A stretch of DNA of 64,000 nt, from the NCBI GenBank assembly GCA_024742665.1, contig JANSYA010000001.1:1068425-1132424 (forward strand), given 5' to 3'. How positions within the stretch are numbered: the first letter of the stretch is position 1; every line of letters starts with the position of its first letter. A program made the translations under genes and the position numbers. Shown here piece after piece: positions 45,433 to 53,730 of the stretch. The stretch is from a bacterium (GTDB lineage Bacteria; Spirochaetota; Leptospiria; Leptospirales; Leptonemataceae). Under the pieces are notes generated by a model. That model saw only the letters and a list, made by a program, of their open reading frames with translations. It searched no databases and was not told the origin of the DNA.

Positions 45433-46584
45433 TTGAAGTATATCAACCACAACAATCTGCTTTTTTTGCGCGAAGTCTTCGCCTCGGGCGTGGAGCAAAT
45501 CCGTCTCGCTCTCAGGCTCGCGGCCCGCTATCCGGAGTGGCCCCTGAGCGCCGCGGCCGGGGCTTTTTATCTGCATCAGCTGGAGCATCTGCCGCTGCTC
45601 TGGCGGCTTTTATTCGCTGCGGTCGGCGTCGCTTTCACCTGGGGCTTAATCTATGCAGGGCGCATCTGGCTGCGCCAACGGCTCGCGCAGTCAGAGCTCA
45701 GACTGGGGCCGGAACTCGTGGTCGCGGGAATCCTGGTCGCCGGCGTTTACTGGACGGACTTCGTGCGCGAAAGCTGGCAGGTCGTGATTTTGCCGATCGC
45801 CTTCTGGCTCTGGCTGCTCTGGCTTTCCTGGCGCGGGCGCGTCGGGGCTTTTTACGCGGGATTCGTCGGCTTGCTTTTATTCGTTCTGGCTGTGAGCGCG
45901 TATCGCGTGCTCTTCGTGCAGGAATGGCTGTACGGCTATGCCGCGTACTATTCGCAGCGACAGGCCGCCGTGGCGGAGTTGGAGCAGCGCCATCGATGGG
46001 AGCAGTCTGACGGCGGGCGGACTCTGTATCGTTCGGACAACGCGGTGTTACGCGTGCCCGAGCTGCCGGGCGTCTGGTTTCACGATTCGCGATTGATCTC
46101 TTTTATTTACGGAGTTCCGGAGCCGGGCGTCGGCATCTGCTATCTGTCCGCCAGCGAACAGGACCCCTTCGCCGTGCCGGCGGTCGCCGTCTTCCAGGCG
46201 AATCGTTTGTTGAATGCGACCGGACGCGAGGTCTTCTCGAAATCCGCGGCTCCGGAACTGAGCGAGTCCGCGATCGAGTTTCTGCGCGATACAGTCGAGC
46301 GGGCCATGCTTTTGCGGCGTCGCAACGGTGAAATCGAAAGTCTGGAATATCGCGGGCCGACGCGGCTGCCGGCCTTTCTGAAGCTAAAAGATTTAAACGA
46401 ATCGCCCGGCATTCTGTACACGTATCGAGATCGACTGCTCGACGAAGACGCGCGGCTGATCATGTATCTTACGCCGGACCGCCGCTATATCGTAGTCGTC
46501 AACGACGCGCCCGACCCGGGGCTGTTATTTGAACCGACGAGCCTGGCGATCCTGCGGGGTATCCGCCTGCCTGACTCTCGCTGA
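45433..46584 (+). CDS. Membrane protein with C-terminal soluble domain, unknown
   Basis: A 383-residue protein. The first half has four or five membrane segments (about residues 35-165). The second half is soluble and reads like a sensor or enzyme domain, but I do not recognise it. The start is a TTG at 45433, 29 bases from the divergent STAS gene, without a good ribosome site; a start further in is possible. It converges on the M23 peptidase gene. Confidence 0.6.
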   Translation: MKYINHNNLLFLREVFASGVEQIRLALRLAARYPEWPLSAAAGAFYLHQLEHLPLLWRLLFAAVGVAFTWGLIYAGRIWLRQRLAQSELRLGPELVVAGILVAGVYWTDFVRESWQVVILPIAFWLWLLWLSWRGRVGAFYAGFVGLLLFVLAVSAYRVLFVQEWLYGYAAYYSQRQAAVAELEQRHRWEQSDGGRTLYRSDNAVLRVPELPGVWFHDSRLISFIYGVPEPGVGICYLSASEQDPFAVPAVAVFQANRLLNATGREVFSKSAAPELSESAIEFLRDTVERAMLLRRRNGEIESLEYRGPTRLPAFLKLKDLNESPGILYTYRDRLLDEDARLIMYLTPDRRYIVVVNDAPDPGLLFEPTSLAILRGIRLPDSR

Positions 46585-46658
46585 TTTGTCCGGCCATTCG
46601 ATGCGGGCGTAATAACACCGTTCCAGTGCTGCGGTTCAAGGGACCTCTGCGCCTGAAC

Positions 46659-47849
46659 TCAGTCGCGGACCGGCAGCGCCAGAAACGAGAGCGGTTCGAC
46701 GGGCACCCGACGCACATACACTGCGATGTGCAGATGCGCTCCGGTCACCGCGCCGGTCGCGCCGGCCTTGCCGATTTCCTGACCGGCCTGCACGGTCTGC
46801 CCGGGTTGTACATTCAACGCGCTCTGGTGCATATAGATCGACATCACGCCCTGACCGTGATCGAGCATCGTAAATTTGCCTTCGTAGTACATCGCCTCGG
46901 CGACCGCCACCGTACCCTTCGCCAGGGCGTGGATCGGCGCGCCGGTCACCGCCCGCAGATCCAATCCGCCGTGGGTGCTTGTCTTCGGTTTGAGATTCAC
47001 GCGTTTGCCGTTTTTCATTTTAAAGCGGCTGACGACGCGCTTCGCCCAGAAGGGCGAAGTGATTTTATGCAGATCCCGGGGATGCGAAAGGCGATCGTCG
47101 ATCTGATTGGCTGTGCGCAGATTGAAGGCGCGATTCTTTTTTGCGCGCCCCGCCTGGATGTTTTTAATCTGCGCCTTTGTGAGTGGTTTGGATTTATCCG
47201 AGAATTTCCCCAGATTCATAGCGGAGCGGTACACCGGGAATTTGCTTTTCGCGATTTTGACTGTGTGGCGGCCGGTTTTGACGCCGCCCGGCGCGGTTCC
47301 CGCCGTCACGGCGAAGACGCTGTTGCCGACGGCCGCGTACGGCGCGATGCCGATGAATCCCCGGTAGCCGAAGGAGTGCCGGCTCAGAGGCACTGACTTC
47401 TTATTATGGATCAGCGCGGCCTGGAAATTTTTCGGCGCGGCCGAAGTGCCGTCCGGCGGCAATATTTCGACGTAGACCGCGCGGCCCTGGGCGAACTCCT
47501 GCGCGTACAGGCGCAGCTGGTAGGTGGGGCTTTGAAATAATTTCCTCTGCGGCCGGGGCGGCGAGTAGCCGTCGGGCAGGGCGATGCGCGTTTCCCCCCG
47601 GGCGTGCCAGCGTCGGATGCCGCTTTCGATCTTCTGTTGGGCGGCCGGGGCGGCCTGGGGCCCGGCGACGATTGGCGCGCTCGCAGCCGGGAAGAGCGCC
47701 AGATACAGCAGCCCGCCCAAAAAGAGGGCGGCGGCGGGGAGCAAGCGTCGGAAGGGCCCTGTTTTTGAGCGGGTGTTATTATAGTGCCGGGAGCGCCGCG
47801 CGAGTGCAATCGCCCGAAACCGGGCTGATTTTGTGAACGATGTCCGCAT
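46659..47849 (-). CDS. M23 family peptidase (LytM-type)
   Basis: A 396-residue protein with an N-terminal membrane anchor or signal (about 36-54), a beta-rich middle domain, and a C-terminal M23 domain. The zinc motif is present: H-G-G-L-D-L-R, and G-A-H-L-H-I-A near the end (HxH), so it is probably an active peptidoglycan endopeptidase. The ATG at 47849 has GAGG six bases before it and is preferred over an upstream start at 47894. Confidence 0.88.
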   Translation of the reverse strand: MRTSFTKSARFRAIALARRSRHYNNTRSKTGPFRRLLPAAALFLGGLLYLALFPAASAPIVAGPQAAPAAQQKIESGIRRWHARGETRIALPDGYSPPRPQRKLFQSPTYQLRLYAQEFAQGRAVYVEILPPDGTSAAPKNFQAALIHNKKSVPLSRHSFGYRGFIGIAPYAAVGNSVFAVTAGTAPGGVKTGRHTVKIAKSKFPVYRSAMNLGKFSDKSKPLTKAQIKNIQAGRAKKNRAFNLRTANQIDDRLSHPRDLHKITSPFWAKRVVSRFKMKNGKRVNLKPKTSTHGGLDLRAVTGAPIHALAKGTVAVAEAMYYEGKFTMLDHGQGVMSIYMHQSALNVQPGQTVQAGQEIGKAGATGAVTGAHLHIAVYVRRVPVEPLSFLALPVRD

Positions 47850-48044
47850 CTTTTTCCTCTGAAACTGGTCTGAGCGCCCGCCTGGCCGGAGCACTTCGGC
47901 TGCAAGGCCTCGAAATACAGGTCCTGGATGACGATAATAAAACGATGATCGACGTGCAGGGCGCGCCTCTACAATCGTAGAATCGTCCGTTTTCGTTGTT
48001 CATCAGACGCAAAAATTTTAGACCTGTTCGGATTGAAATCGATC

Positions 48045-49565
48045 ATGAAGCCACTTGCCTTTTTCCACTCTATTATGATTCAAATCAGCGGAGCCTCGCG
48101 CTCGAAGTCCCGCGCGGGAAGCGCAGGGCGACAGCTGCGCGCCGTACTGACCATCGCCTGCCTGGCGAGCCTGATGGGAGTTGCACCGCTGGCCGCCGAT
48201 TTTGAAGAGCTGACTGGCAGCGGCGACGCCCGCGCCGAATATCTGGCGGAAGGTTCTCAAAACTCCGCCGCCGATTCCTTGAAACGAGCCGGTAAGGAAA
48301 TCGAAGCGGAGGCCGAAGAGATCGTCGAAGAAGCCGCTGAAGATCTGATCGAAGCAGTCTTCGGTTCGGACGGCGATGATTCGAAGAGTGATGATTCAAA
48401 GAGCGCCGGCCAGGGCAGCTTCGCCCAATTCGAAGCAAGCGGCGCGTTGATTTACTATCATACGGATCTAAAAGATGCCGTGGCGAAAATCGAAGAACCG
48501 ATCCAGCGCGGGCTGGCTTTAATCCAGAGCGAATTGGAAAGCCCGGGTCTGCCGCGTTCGCCGCAGTTCTGGCTGGTCGCCAACGAAGCGCAGCTCGCTG
48601 CTTTGCTGACGGAAAAATTTCCGCAGATGAAACCCGAAACGCTCAAAGCCGCCGCGTCGGCGCGAGCCTATGTCAAAGACGATGCGTTTTTCCTGGTGTA
48701 TAAATCCAGAATTGCCCGGCAGCGATTGATCCGATTGATCTATAATGAATTCGCGCTGCTGCATTTGAATGTGCTCGCCGCGGGCGGACCCGATAAGCGC
48801 GTCGCCTGGTTTCACTCCGGCATGGCCGCGTACATGGCCTGGATTTCCGAGGCGGAGCTCGCCGGCACCGGTATCAAAGACGTCGAAAAAAAGATGATTC
48901 AGTATTATGTACGCAACTTCGATCCGGCGAAGGCCCGTTCGTTAAAGCAGCTGGAGCAGCCCGCCGCCTGGGCCGAGGCGATCCGGACTGATCACAAAGC
49001 CGTATACGCCCAGGCCGCGCTGACCTGGATGTATTTGGTGCGCCGTTCTTCTCTGAGCGCCGGGCCGCTGATCCTGCGCAGCATGGCCACCGGCGAAAGC
49101 TTCGCCGACGCCTTCTTAAACGCGACCGATTTGCGCCTGGGCCGCTTCGAACGCGACGTGCGCGACAGCTTCTATCCGGAGCTGAAGGCCGCGCGCAAAA
49201 AAGTGCGTCAGGCGAATGCGGAAACCGTCGCGGACGAACAAGCCCGGGAAAAAGAAAATCAGGCAAAGGAACCGGCTAACGAAGCCAGCCCGGCGAATGC
49301 CGGTGACGATGCGAAAGAGACCGAGCCTGAGCCTGAGCCTGAACCGAAGGTGAAGGCGAAGTCTGACTCTGAACCGAAGGTGAAGGCGAAGTCGGAAGCG
49401 AACCCCGAAGCGAAAGCGAAAACAAACTCCGAGGCTAAAGCGAAGTCTGAGACGAAAGCGAAACCGGAGGGCGGTTCTGGTGGAGCTTCGCAGGCGAAAC
49501 CCAATAGCGACAAAGCGACGGACTCCGACAACACCGGCCGATCCAGAAGAGGTCCCCGCGCCTGA
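48045..49565 (+). CDS. Secreted protein, degenerate peptidase MA-like, with Lys/Glu repeat tail
   Basis: A 506-residue protein with a signal peptide (about 30-51). Residues 130-400 have the shape of a gluzincin peptidase: I-Y-N-E-F-A-L-L-H stands where HExxH should be (His to Asn, second His to Leu), and W-F-H-S-G-M-A-A-Y where the family has W-x-x-E-G-x-A. All metal ligands are lost, so it is probably a non-catalytic relative of the lipoprotein at 44085. The tail (about 400-506) is low complexity with E-P-K-V-K-A-K repeats. The ATG at 48045 is preferred over a TTG four codons upstream. Confidence 0.6.
   Translation: MKPLAFFHSIMIQISGASRSKSRAGSAGRQLRAVLTIACLASLMGVAPLAADFEELTGSGDARAEYLAEGSQNSAADSLKRAGKEIEAEAEEIVEEAAEDLIEAVFGSDGDDSKSDDSKSAGQGSFAQFEASGALIYYHTDLKDAVAKIEEPIQRGLALIQSELESPGLPRSPQFWLVANEAQLAALLTEKFPQMKPETLKAAASARAYVKDDAFFLVYKSRIARQRLIRLIYNEFALLHLNVLAAGGPDKRVAWFHSGMAAYMAWISEAELAGTGIKDVEKKMIQYYVRNFDPAKARSLKQLEQPAAWAEAIRTDHKAVYAQAALTWMYLVRRSSLSAGPLILRSMATGESFADAFLNATDLRLGRFERDVRDSFYPELKAARKKVRQANAETVADEQAREKENQAKEPANEASPANAGDDAKETEPEPEPEPKVKAKSDSEPKVKAKSEANPEAKAKTNSEAKAKSETKAKPEGGSGGASQAKPNSDKATDSDNTGRSRRGPRA
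49341..49400 (+). repeat. 30-bp tandem repeat in the Lys/Glu tail
   Basis: Two adjacent 30-base units begin with the same 23 bases and encode E-P-K-V-K-A-K-S. The repeat keeps frame, so changes in copy number would only alter tail length. Short GAGCCT repeats lie just before it. Confidence 0.8.
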
Positions 49566-49629
49566 GGGCCGCAATTTTTAGCTATCGCGCATTGATTTCA
49601 CGTAACCATCTCGGACGATTTCGTTCTGA

Positions 49630-50454
49630 ATGCATATGAGCGAAGTCCCCGGTCAGAATAACGCGGAGCGGGAAGCGCGCGCGATCGGCGAAGCTGCCCG
49701 GGAATCGGATTCCGGGCAGCGCGCCGGATTTCGCGGCCGTCTGATTGTCGCGACTCTGCTGGCGCTCGGTCTGACGGCGGTTCTCGCGAGCTGGCTGGCG
49801 TCGGCCTTCGGCGCGCAGCTGGACCCCGTGCAGTTTCGCGTGTACCTGTGGGAAAACGCGCTCTACTTTCTGTACTTTCCAGCGGCTTTCTTGATCTTCG
49901 TACTCGCGCGCTTGCTGACCGGATATGGATACCTGCGGCGTGGGCCGGCCTGCCTGGCCGGGTGGGGCGTGGCGGCCGGTCTGCTCTGCGCATCCCTGTG
50001 GGGCTTTCAGATCGTACGGCCCGAAGCCATCGTGTGGACTGAGCTTTCTGTCGGCGGCGGGTCGGCGGCGGGCGAAAGTCTGTGGCTGCCGCAGCGAGTC
50101 GCAAAGGCGCGCGCCCTGGGCCTGCGGGAACAGCGGCCGGTTCTGTATTATCTACACGCGGACTGGTGTCATTCCTGCGAAGATTTCGAAAGCTACGTTC
50201 TGGGCAGTCCGTATCTGCAGCGGGATCTGGAGCCATTTATTAAGGTCCGCCTGGACGTGACCGACATCCATCGCTGGCAGGATTATCTGGATCGGAAGCT
50301 GGGAGTCAGCGCCGTTCCCTCTCTGATTGTGCGGGATCGCGCCGGGCGCTTGATTCCGCGCCCCGTAATTGGAGAAAATGTGTCGTTACGGGCGGTTCGC
50401 AGCGTTTTAGAGGCTGCATCGGTCGAATTGCCGACGAAAGCGGCCGTTCGTTAG
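49630..50454 (+). CDS. Thioredoxin-fold membrane protein (DsbD C-terminal-like)
   Basis: A 274-residue protein with three membrane segments (about 40-145) followed by a thioredoxin domain with the active site W-C-H-S-C and V-S-A-V-P-S-L for the cis-proline loop. This layout is similar to the last part of DsbD: it passes reducing power to periplasmic targets, possibly including the cytochrome maturation system encoded elsewhere in the window, which lacks its own CcmG here. Starts at Met1 and Met3 are both possible. bioD follows 120 bases later. Confidence 0.75.
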   Translation: MHMSEVPGQNNAEREARAIGEAARESDSGQRAGFRGRLIVATLLALGLTAVLASWLASAFGAQLDPVQFRVYLWENALYFLYFPAAFLIFVLARLLTGYGYLRRGPACLAGWGVAAGLLCASLWGFQIVRPEAIVWTELSVGGGSAAGESLWLPQRVAKARALGLREQRPVLYYLHADWCHSCEDFESYVLGSPYLQRDLEPFIKVRLDVTDIHRWQDYLDRKLGVSAVPSLIVRDRAGRLIPRPVIGENVSLRAVRSVLEAASVELPTKAAVR

Positions 50455-50574
50455 GCCTGCGGGCGCTTGCGCGTCATGGGGCGCTGAAGCGCTTTCCCGG
50501 CGGCGTGTAAAAATTTTCCGGATTATAATTTGCCAGACCGCGCCGGCTCGTTACCTTTAACCAGGAACGCAGCC

Positions 50575-51213
50575 ATGTCCGTCTTCGTTTGTGGAACAGA
50601 TACCGGGGTCGGAAAGACCATCACTTCAGCTGCGCTGATGCGAAGCTATCGGGACGTCCCGGGCCTGTGCTACTGGAAGCCGGTCCAGACCGGCGATGAC
50701 GATGATCGCCGGACCGTTCAGACTCTGTCCGGAGTCGATGGCGATCGCCTGTATCCGAACTCGTATCACTTCGCCGAACCGCTCAGTCCCCATCGTGCGG
50801 CCGAGCTTGAGGATGATCACATCGTGATGGATCGACTGCTGGAAGACCTGGCCCGCTACCGTAGTTCCGGTCCCCTGATCGTCGAAGGCGCGGGCGGTCT
50901 GCTGGTTCCTTTGAATCGCCGTACGACCTGGCTTGATTTCTTAAAGCTCGCGCAGTTGCCGGTAGTGATCGTTGCGCGCACGGCCCTGGGAACGATCAAC
51001 CACAGTCTGCTGACGGCGCGCATTCTAAAAGACGCCGGGCTGCCCGTCGTCGGCTTCGTTTTCTGCGGCCCGGATAATCCGGACAATGTGCGCACGATTA
51101 TGGAGTTCACCGATCTACCGGCGCTCGTTCAGTTCGAGTACACGGACGGCGATCCGATCACGACGAACGTGGACCCCGCCGGCCTGTTGCTGCGATTGTG
51201 GTCGAAGCGATAG
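50575..51213 (+). CDS. bioD: Dethiobiotin synthetase
   Basis: A 212-residue enzyme. P-loop G-T-D-T-G-V-G-K-T, then Y-W-K-P-V-Q-T-G and E-G-A-G-G-L-L-V-P, all BioD signatures. It forms dethiobiotin from 7,8-diaminopelargonate, CO2 and ATP. The ATG at 50575 follows AGGA; an in-frame upstream start adds only non-conserved residues. A TATAAT at 50524-50529 may be the -10 of its promoter, though no -35 is clear. bioA follows 89 bases later. Confidence 0.95.
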   Translation: MSVFVCGTDTGVGKTITSAALMRSYRDVPGLCYWKPVQTGDDDDRRTVQTLSGVDGDRLYPNSYHFAEPLSPHRAAELEDDHIVMDRLLEDLARYRSSGPLIVEGAGGLLVPLNRRTTWLDFLKLAQLPVVIVARTALGTINHSLLTARILKDAGLPVVGFVFCGPDNPDNVRTIMEFTDLPALVQFEYTDGDPITTNVDPAGLLLRLWSKR

Positions 51214-51302
51214 CGCCGCTCGACTGCGTTTGAAGGCCCCGGCGAGCGCGAAGCCGCGAAAAATTTCGTTTGCCCGTCTTCGCGATCCCCGGAGCCTGCG
51301 TT

Positions 51303-52688
51303 ATGCCCGCTGAGTCCCCCGAATCCATCCGCAGCGATGCCCGCGAATATTCGCTCGATGAACTGCTCGAATACCATCGCCGACACGCCTGGCAGCCCTT
51401 CACCCAGATGAAGCTCGCGCCCGACCCGCTGTTTATCGAGCGGGGGAAGGGCTCGCTGCTGTATACCACAGACGGGCGATCGCTGATCGACGCGATCGGA
51501 TCCTGGTGGGTCAACGTGCACGGCCACAGCAATCCGTACATCAACCAGGCGATCGCCGAACAGATGGAACGCGTCGAACACGTGATCTATGCCGGGCTTT
51601 CCCACGAGCCGGCGACGGTGCTCGCGAAACGTTTGAGCGCATCGACCGGCGATCGATTGCCGCGCGCCTTTTACAGCGATAACGGTTCCACCGCCGTCGA
51701 GATCGGCTTAAAGATGGCCTTTCAATATTATGCGAACGCGGGCGCCACCGAGCGGCGCGAATTCGTCGCGCTCGGCGACGGCTATCACGGCGATACGATC
51801 GGAACGATGTCCGTCGGAGCGCGCAGCGTCTTTCATGAAATGTACTCGCCGCTGCTCTTTCCGTGCCATCTTCTGCCGGCGCCGCGCGCGCCCTTCGAAG
51901 TTTTCGGCGACGACGATCGCGCCCTGGAACATCTCGCGCCGGTCCTTGAATCTCTGGAAAAACTACTGCAAGAACGCGGCGATAAAATCTGCGGACTCAT
52001 TTTAGAGCCGATCGTGCAGGGCGCTTCCGCCGGCTTTAATATGTATCCGCCCGTGCTTTTGAAACGAGTGCGGGAACTGTGCGACGCCCACGGCGTCTTC
52101 TGGATCAGCGACGAAGTCTTTACCGGCTGCGGACGCACCGGAAAGTTTTATGCGAGCGAATACGCGGACGTCTGGCCCGATATCGTCTGTATTTCGAAGG
52201 CGCTGGCGGGAGGTTATCTGCCTTTCGCCGCGACCCTGGCGACGGAAAAAGTCTACGCGGGCTTTTACAGCGACGAGCGCCGCCATACACTCTTTCACGG
52301 CCACAGTATGACCGCCAATCCCCTGGGCTGCGCCGCGGCGCTCGCGAGTCTTGATTTAATCGAGGCGGATCAGAAGCAGGGATTCGCGGGAGTGCTTAAA
52401 ATCGAAGCGGCACACCGGGCGCATCTCAAGCAGTTGCTCGACTCGCCGATCGGCAAACAGATCCGCGAAACGCGCTGCCTGGGATCCATCGCCGCGGTCG
52501 AACTTGACTTGCCCGCGAATTATACTGCGGACTTCGGCTGGCGTCTGATGTCCGCGGCGATCGAGCGCGGAGCGCTGCTGCGACCGCTGGGCAACGTGGT
52601 GTACTTAACGCCGGCCTATACGATTCAGCCGGCAGAACTCGATCGAGCCTATCAGGTGCTGCAGGCTTGCCTGCAGGAACTCCTGTAA
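51303..52688 (+). CDS. bioA: Adenosylmethionine-8-amino-7-oxononanoate aminotransferase
   Basis: A 461-residue class III aminotransferase. The PLP lysine is Lys299 in I-S-K-A-L-A-G-G-Y; W-Q-P-F-T-Q-M-K and F-Y-S-D-N-G-S-T-A-V-E are typical of BioA. It transaminates 7-keto-8-aminopelargonate with S-adenosylmethionine as amino donor. Start ATG at 51303. It lies after bioD; bioB lies 5.3 kb further on and bioF is not in the window. Confidence 0.95.
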   Translation: MPAESPESIRSDAREYSLDELLEYHRRHAWQPFTQMKLAPDPLFIERGKGSLLYTTDGRSLIDAIGSWWVNVHGHSNPYINQAIAEQMERVEHVIYAGLSHEPATVLAKRLSASTGDRLPRAFYSDNGSTAVEIGLKMAFQYYANAGATERREFVALGDGYHGDTIGTMSVGARSVFHEMYSPLLFPCHLLPAPRAPFEVFGDDDRALEHLAPVLESLEKLLQERGDKICGLILEPIVQGASAGFNMYPPVLLKRVRELCDAHGVFWISDEVFTGCGRTGKFYASEYADVWPDIVCISKALAGGYLPFAATLATEKVYAGFYSDERRHTLFHGHSMTANPLGCAAALASLDLIEADQKQGFAGVLKIEAAHRAHLKQLLDSPIGKQIRETRCLGSIAAVELDLPANYTADFGWRLMSAAIERGALLRPLGNVVYLTPAYTIQPAELDRAYQVLQACLQELL

Positions 52689-52843
52689 GGGCGAAAGCGG
52701 GCTGAGTCGCGCTTGCTGGAATTGCTCTTCCCGGAGGATTGCCGTGCTTTGGTTCCCCGAAAAAGGCCCCTCATTCCCGCGGCTTTGACCGTCTGTCCCG
52801 GATGTGCTAAAACCAGCGATATCCGAAGGGAGAGGGTGCCGCC

Positions 52844-53725
52844 GTGCGTGATTATCAATATCCGGAAGTTTTTGAATCGTTCTCAATGAAGGCGGCGCCG
52901 TCCGGGGTATTGCTCGGCGTCGTGCTGGGAATCTTGATCGCGCTGATCGCGGCCGGCTGGCGGACTCTGGCCGCCGCCCCCGGAGATAGAGATGGAGATG
53001 CGCGACCGCTCCGCGAGTCCGCTGATGGCGCGGTCGATCCGCTCTGGGCGAAAGCCGTCGCGATCGCCGGTCGCAACGATCGCTGGGTCGCGCGTCGCTT
53101 TTCGGAAGAGCGTCGCGTATACAACGCCGCGGGCGAGCTGAAAGAAACGACGCAGAGTACATTCGCCGTCTCGGGCGCGGAAAAAAGCGATCTGGCCGTG
53201 CGGGTCTTAACTTCTCTGAAAGACGGGGCGGACTATCGCGCGGCAAAGGCGGCGGAGCTTGCGAAATCCCGCGAACGCGAAAAGCGCCGCTCCGGCGGGG
53301 ACGGTAAAAAAGAAGCGGAGAATCCTTTTGCGCCGGAAAATCAAGCGCGGGTTCAGGCGCGGCCCCTCGGGGCGGAGCGAACGATAACAATCGCCGGGCG
53401 TAGCTTTCGCGCCTTCGCATTTACGCAAAAGACGGCCACGGGCCCGTGGGACGGCGTCGCCTATCTGGACGCGCAGACCGGCGCTCCCGGACGATTGATC
53501 AGCACGGCGCGAGTTGCGACGCTGCCCCCGTCGGACGATGCGGCCTTCGAGCTGCGCGGATTGCGCGTGCGTATAAACTTCGCTTTCGCCGAGCTGGATC
53601 GCTGGCAGGCCAGGACTGTGCGCCTCGACCTGAAAATTCGCTATCGAGTAGCGCCCCTCTTGACCTTCGAGGGGCGCGTGCGAAACACGTATCGTTTCAG
53701 TCAGTTCGAACGACTGGGCGGTTGA
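52844..53725 (+). CDS. Unknown membrane-anchored protein preceding RND gene
   Basis: A 293-residue protein with one membrane segment near residues 20-42 and a soluble remainder rich in charged residues (residues 120-160) and then a beta-rich portion. I recognise no family. The start is a GTG with GGGAGAGGG upstream. It ends 5 bases before the RND gene, so it is probably an accessory or export component for that transporter, perhaps in the place of an adaptor or a substrate. Confidence 0.65.
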   Translation: MRDYQYPEVFESFSMKAAPSGVLLGVVLGILIALIAAGWRTLAAAPGDRDGDARPLRESADGAVDPLWAKAVAIAGRNDRWVARRFSEERRVYNAAGELKETTQSTFAVSGAEKSDLAVRVLTSLKDGADYRAAKAAELAKSREREKRRSGGDGKKEAENPFAPENQARVQARPLGAERTITIAGRSFRAFAFTQKTATGPWDGVAYLDAQTGAPGRLISTARVATLPPSDDAAFELRGLRVRINFAFAELDRWQARTVRLDLKIRYRVAPLLTFEGRVRNTYRFSQFERLGG

Positions 53726-53730
53726 TTCAG

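Noticed and set aside
50524-50529. TATAAT before bioD
   Set aside because: Perfect -10 hexamer, but no -35-like sequence at 16-18 bases; mentioned only in the bioD entry.
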